Made by a program: the position numbers and the translations under genes
Assembly (NCBI GenBank): GCA_019637395.1
Contig: JAHBVR010000002.1
Span: 381,495-445,494 of the forward strand
DNA length: 64,000 nucleotides
Direction of reading: 5' to 3'
DNA from: Vulcanimicrobiota bacterium
GTDB taxonomy: Bacteria; Vulcanimicrobiota; Xenobia; Xenobiales; JADMJV01
Notes under the pieces: generated by a model
What the model was told of the DNA's origin: nothing
What the model saw: the letters and a program-made list of their open reading frames with translations, nothing else
Databases searched by the model: none
Shown here: positions 61,403-64,000 of the stretch, one piece after another
Layout of the letters: each line of letters starts with the position of its first letter
Numbering within the stretch: the stretch's first letter is position 1

Positions 61403-62440
61403 TCAAAGCTGGCGGTGGTACCATTCCACAAAGTGCACCAGGGTGGGAAAGGTCAGGTCGGGAGAGACCATCACGTCGGCGGCTTCGAACGGTTCGTGGC
61501 GGCGCACCCAGCAACCCACCAGCCCGGCCCGCTGGGCCCCGTAGGCGTCGCGGTAGGGGCTGTCGCCGATATAGACGGCTTGCTCGGGCGCTACCCCCAG
61601 CTCGGCCAGGGCTTTTTCGAACAGTCGCGAGTCCGGCTTGCGAAAGCCGTAGTCGCTGGAGACCACCCGCACCGGGAAATGATGCTCCAATCCCAGGCGC
61701 TTCATTGCCGGTTCGAGCCAGCAGCGCTGGGCGTCGGAGACCAGCGCCAGCGGGACGCCAGCCAGGGCTTCCAGCGCCGGCAGGCTGTCGGGGAAGAGTT
61801 GAAGGCGGCGTATCGACAGGGAGCGAAACAGTTGGGCCAACTCAATGGCCTTGCGGGTGGGTTTGCGCCTGCGGTCGGGCGTCAAGAAGCTTTGGAAAAT
61901 GGCGGCCATATTGATTTCCGGATACTGCTCCCCGGCCGTCTTTTGCTGCTCCAGCACCTGGTTGCGAAAGTTCCGGTCCAGCACCGAGGCTTCGGCCAGC
62001 ACACCGTGATAGGTAAGAAACTGGCTCATCTGCTCCCAGACCTGGGGGGCACCCCGCAGATAGACGTCCAGGTGAGGACCATCCACGAACTCCTCGACCA
62101 GTAGGAACTCCAGTGCCTCGTTACGTCCCAGCGTTCGTACCACGCGCACCGGCGGTAAGTCAAAACCCAGCAGGCGCATTTCTTCCAGGGCCGACTCTTC
62201 TTTGCGCATGATTTTGCGGAAATGCTCGTCATCGGGCTTTTCTCCCTCGGTGGGGAGTTTGCGGCCAAAGAATTTACAGGCGACCGTGGTGCCGCTGACG
62301 CGGTCCTGGTAGCGCACCAGCAGCATCTGAGGATGCAGGCGATAACTATCGAAAACCGGTTCCTTCAGGTCCAGGAGCCGAGCGAGGAAGCCGTGCAGCG
62401 GCTCAGCGGCGGGCAGCACGCCCAGGTAGACGTCTTCCAT
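61403..62440 (-). CDS. Kinase-like N-lobe fused to a HAD domain lacking its nucleophile
   Basis: 345 residues. Residues about 35-130 resemble a protein/aminoglycoside-kinase N-lobe (TTVACKFFGRK, an ESALEEM helix, FLLVEEFVDGPHLDVYL) without a C-lobe. Residues 140-340 form a HAD fold: FLTYHGVL where motif I DxDGV is expected, then VSDAQ (motif II), GFRKPDSRLFEKAL (III) and YIGDSPYRDAYGAQRAGL (IV). The motif I Asp is replaced by Thr, so phosphatase activity is probably lost. The ATG shares one base with the previous stop (TAATG). Confidence 0.75.
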   Translation of the reverse strand: MEDVYLGVLPAAEPLHGFLARLLDLKEPVFDSYRLHPQMLLVRYQDRVSGTTVACKFFGRKLPTEGEKPDDEHFRKIMRKEESALEEMRLLGFDLPPVRVVRTLGRNEALEFLLVEEFVDGPHLDVYLRGAPQVWEQMSQFLTYHGVLAEASVLDRNFRNQVLEQQKTAGEQYPEINMAAIFQSFLTPDRRRKPTRKAIELAQLFRSLSIRRLQLFPDSLPALEALAGVPLALVSDAQRCWLEPAMKRLGLEHHFPVRVVSSDYGFRKPDSRLFEKALAELGVAPEQAVYIGDSPYRDAYGAQRAGLVGCWVRRHEPFEAADVMVSPDLTFPTLVHFVEWYHRQL

Positions 62441-62853
62441 TACAACATCTTCAGCACGACCAGTGGAATCACACGCGAGGTTTTCTTCTGGTATTCTTGA
62501 TACTGCGGGTAGTAACGGCAGAAAACCGGCCAAAGATGCTTTTTTAGCTCTTCCGAAGCTGGTTCGGCGCGCACCCGCCAACGGTGTGGTCCCACCTGCA
62601 CGCTTCCCTCAGGATGGGCTTGAAGGTTTTTCCACCACTGGGGATCCTGGTCGCGGCCCGCGTAGGAGGCCACTACCACCAGGTCCTCGCGGTCGGGCAG
62701 AAACAGTAGGGGAGTGGTGAAGTGACGGCCACTCTTGCGGCCGGTGGTGGTCAGCAGCAGCACCGGGGTGCCGCTGGCCAGACCGGTGAAAACTCCTGAA
62801 GTCAGGCGGTAAAGCCAACAGTGTAGCCGGCCCGTATAGCGGAAAATGTTCAC
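62440..62853 (-). CDS. DDN-type F420-dependent nitroreductase-family protein
   Basis: 137 residues. LLLTTTGRKSGRHFTTPLLFLPDREDLVVVASYAGRDQDPQWWKNLQAHPEGSVQVG is the hallmark of the deazaflavin-dependent nitroreductase group, which uses F420H2. A membrane-associated N-terminus (SGVFTGLASGTPVLL) is typical. Starts ten bases or so after the UdgX stop (62861), and overlaps the HAD fusion by one base. Confidence 0.88.
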   Translation of the reverse strand: MNIFRYTGRLHCWLYRLTSGVFTGLASGTPVLLLTTTGRKSGRHFTTPLLFLPDREDLVVVASYAGRDQDPQWWKNLQAHPEGSVQVGPHRWRVRAEPASEELKKHLWPVFCRYYPQYQEYQKKTSRVIPLVVLKML

Positions 62854-62860
62854 TCAGCAG

Positions 62861-63478
62861 TTACTCCAGACTCATAAGTTCTCGCACGCGCAGCATATCC
62901 TGAATGAATAACCGCCGCTCGCGCGCCCGATCCTGGCTGGTGCGCTGGCGCAGGATCGAAGAAGGATGGACCGTGGCCAGGGCCAGACGCTGGGCATAGT
63001 CGAGCTTTTGCCCGCGTTGCTCGGTCACGCGGAAACTCTTGCCCAACAAGGCCTGAGCCGCGGTGGCGCCGAGCAGGACCAGGATTTTGGGTTGCATCAC
63101 TTCGATTTCGGCTTGCAGCCAGGGCAGGCAGGCCTTCACTTCGCCGGCTCCGGGTTTCTGATGAATGCGCCGTTTGCCTCTGGGCTCCCACTTGAAATGC
63201 TTAACCACATTGGTCACGTAGGCATCGCGCCGCTCGATGCCGGCTTCCGCCAGCAACTCGTTCAACAGGCGTCCGGCGGGACCCACGAAGGGATGGCCCC
63301 GAAGGTCTTCTTCATCCCCGGGCTGCTCACCGATGAACATGATCCGCGCGCCGGGGGAACCTTCGCCAAAAACCGTCTGGGTGGCGCGTTGATAGAGTTC
63401 GCAACCGTGGCAGTCTCGCGAGGAAACCTGGAGCGCCTTCAGACTCAACTCCGAAGGTAGGTAGTCGGCCGCGCTCAA
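62861..63478 (-). CDS. udgX: UdgX-type uracil-DNA glycosylase
   Basis: 205 residues. Motif GEQPGDEEDLRGHPFVGPAG and the UdgX-specific KRRIH (His106) loop, plus VHPSSILR (motif B). Two N-terminal Cys (C23, C26) with later C116 contribute to the [4Fe-4S] cluster. In UdgX the loop His makes a covalent bond with the deoxyribose after uracil removal, so the enzyme stays on DNA. The TTG start (63476-63478) overlaps the TGA of a 29-aa membrane-peptide gene. Confidence 0.93.
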   Translation of the reverse strand: MSAADYLPSELSLKALQVSSRDCHGCELYQRATQTVFGEGSPGARIMFIGEQPGDEEDLRGHPFVGPAGRLLNELLAEAGIERRDAYVTNVVKHFKWEPRGKRRIHQKPGAGEVKACLPWLQAEIEVMQPKILVLLGATAAQALLGKSFRVTEQRGQKLDYAQRLALATVHPSSILRQRTSQDRARERRLFIQDMLRVRELMSLE

Positions 63479-63564
63479 GCGCCCGACAACATTCCAAAAA
63501 GGCCGGCGGTCAGCACAGCTATGGCCAGCGCAATGGCTACGAAAAGCATGGTCGTTTGATTCAT
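63475..63564 (-). CDS. 29-aa single-pass membrane peptide coupled to udgX
   Basis: ATG 63562-63564 follows GGAGGAAACACCA. The peptide is MNQTTMLFVAIALAIAVLTA then GLFGMLSGA, a single membrane helix. Its TGA overlaps the udgX TTG (TTGA). It is the same start-stop arrangement as the tpsA leader. It may be a regulatory leader or a membrane partner. Confidence 0.6.
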   Translation of the reverse strand: MNQTTMLFVAIALAIAVLTAGLFGMLSGA

Positions 63565-63752
63565 TGGTGTTTCCTCCAATTCAGAGTCTCTGATGTTTCC
63601 AGACCCGGCCGACCCGAGCGGTCAACTCCCAGCCGGCCCCGACTATCGCGGACCCAGTGGGGCCGGTCTCGGTGGCAGTTGCCGGCCGTCGGCCGGGCTT
63701 GAGAGCCGGAAGGATGGGGATAGGCGTAGTCGGAGGGACGCGGCCGGCTCAC
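63561..63752 (-). CDS. Possible 63-aa hydrophilic protein
   Basis: 63 residues, GTG start overlapping the HAD stop (GTGA), TGA stop overlapping the 29-aa gene start (ATGA) and including its ribosome site. Composition is basic and Pro/Arg/His-rich (HRDRPHWVRDSRGRLGV). No family. It fits the linked chain, but it could be a non-coding spacer kept open by chance. Confidence 0.4.
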   Translation of the reverse strand: MSRPRPSDYAYPHPSGSQARPTAGNCHRDRPHWVRDSRGRLGVDRSGRPGLETSETLNWRKHQ

Positions 63753-64000
63753 GCTAACACCGCTTCCAGAGCATGATTGCCCATCACTTCCAGCAGCTCC
63801 GCCGGACCTTCAAAGATCCACTCGGCTTCGCCCAGCTCCTGACGCGACCAGCCACCGGTCAGGAAGGCCAGCGGGCGGATAGTCAATTTACGCGCTGCAC
63901 TCAGGTCGTAGGGAGTATCTCCCACCATAATCACTTCGTCGGCCTTGAGCTCCAGGCGTTGCAAGGCTACCGCCACAATATCCGGGTCCGGCTTGCTCTC
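63749..64000 (-). CDS. HAD-family hydrolase, N-terminal part beyond the window
   Basis: 84 C-terminal residues of a HAD phosphatase (phosphoglycolate-phosphatase-like): SKPDPDIVAVALQRL (motif III Lys), VIMVGDTPYDLSAARKL (motif IV), and a tail FLTGGWSRQELGEAEWIFEGPAELLEVM. The start lies beyond position 64000. Confidence 0.85.
   Translation of the reverse strand, partial: ESKPDPDIVAVALQRLELKADEVIMVGDTPYDLSAARKLTIRPLAFLTGGWSRQELGEAEWIFEGPAELLEVMGNHALEAVLA

Overview
The window looks like chromosome of a GC-rich, diderm (Gram-negative type) bacterium from a poorly sampled lineage. The diderm call rests on a complete two-partner secretion pair (FhaB-like TpsA and FhaC/ShlB-like TpsB) and several lipoproteins. 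Other traits fit no well-known phylum exactly: a single-chain GlyQ-GlyS fusion, a class Ic (Chlamydia-like) ribonucleotide reductase under a cobalamin riboswitch, two F420-type oxidoreductases, UdgX, a ribosomal protein L24 gene away from any ribosomal operon, and frequent GTG and TTG starts with 1-4 bp gene overlaps. I cannot fix the phylum from sequence alone; something near Vulcanimicrobiota/Eremiobacterota is a low-confidence guess. I found no rRNA, tRNA, CRISPR array, insertion sequence or prophage.

Layout. 1-10.5 kb: RNA helicase HrpB (cut by the left edge), a DTW-domain enzyme and a PilZ-like protein, divergent from a pentein-type deiminase plus aminotransferase pair; then an internally duplicated protein, an HD protein, SbcC-SbcD, and a CGFS glutaredoxin with BolA. 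10.6-14.7 kb: stand-alone rplX with promoter and terminator, a probably frameshifted secreted-protein gene, a three-gene envelope operon (DUF2306, YARHG, DUF642-like) and a radical SAM gene. 14.7-21.4 kb: a tight co-directional cluster of FHA-guanylate/adenylate cyclase, MoxR ATPase, VWA protein, GlpT-type transporter, crotonase and a response regulator-GGDEF protein, ending in a broken pilin-like gene. 21.4-31.6 kb: macro-domain protein with a cysteine hydrolase, three secreted proteins including an SGNH hydrolase, an APH(6)-like kinase, GlyQS, and Gmk with a Nudix hydrolase.

31.6-37.6 kb is the TpsA-TpsB secretion locus, with a tiny leader ORF whose stop overlaps the tpsA start. 37.6-45.1 kb carries a membrane protein, two stress proteins, a secreted protein, and a RecA-like ATPase with an ATP-dependent DNA ligase and a PHP-domain lipoprotein. 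45-53.8 kb has a putative cysteine-peptidase-like protein, ispH, and a winged-helix regulator with its membrane partner. Two copies of one 19-bp palindrome lie upstream of ispH and of the regulator operon, which suggests a small regulon. A zinc-metallopeptidase-like pair and a hybrid histidine kinase follow. 53.9-64 kb: Na+/H+ antiporter, the nrdA-nrdB operon and its riboswitch, a lipoprotein, F420-linked genes, a fusion of a kinase-like lobe with a HAD domain that lacks its nucleophile, and a chain of overlapping genes (HAD, 63 aa, 29-aa membrane peptide, UdgX).

Short genes below usual size limits were read by hand: a 57-aa secreted protein (31653-31826), an 11-codon leader (31908-31943), a 46-aa protein (45088-45228), a 28-aa secreted peptide (53689-53775) and a 29-aa membrane peptide (63475-63564). 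Gene coordinates include the stop codon.
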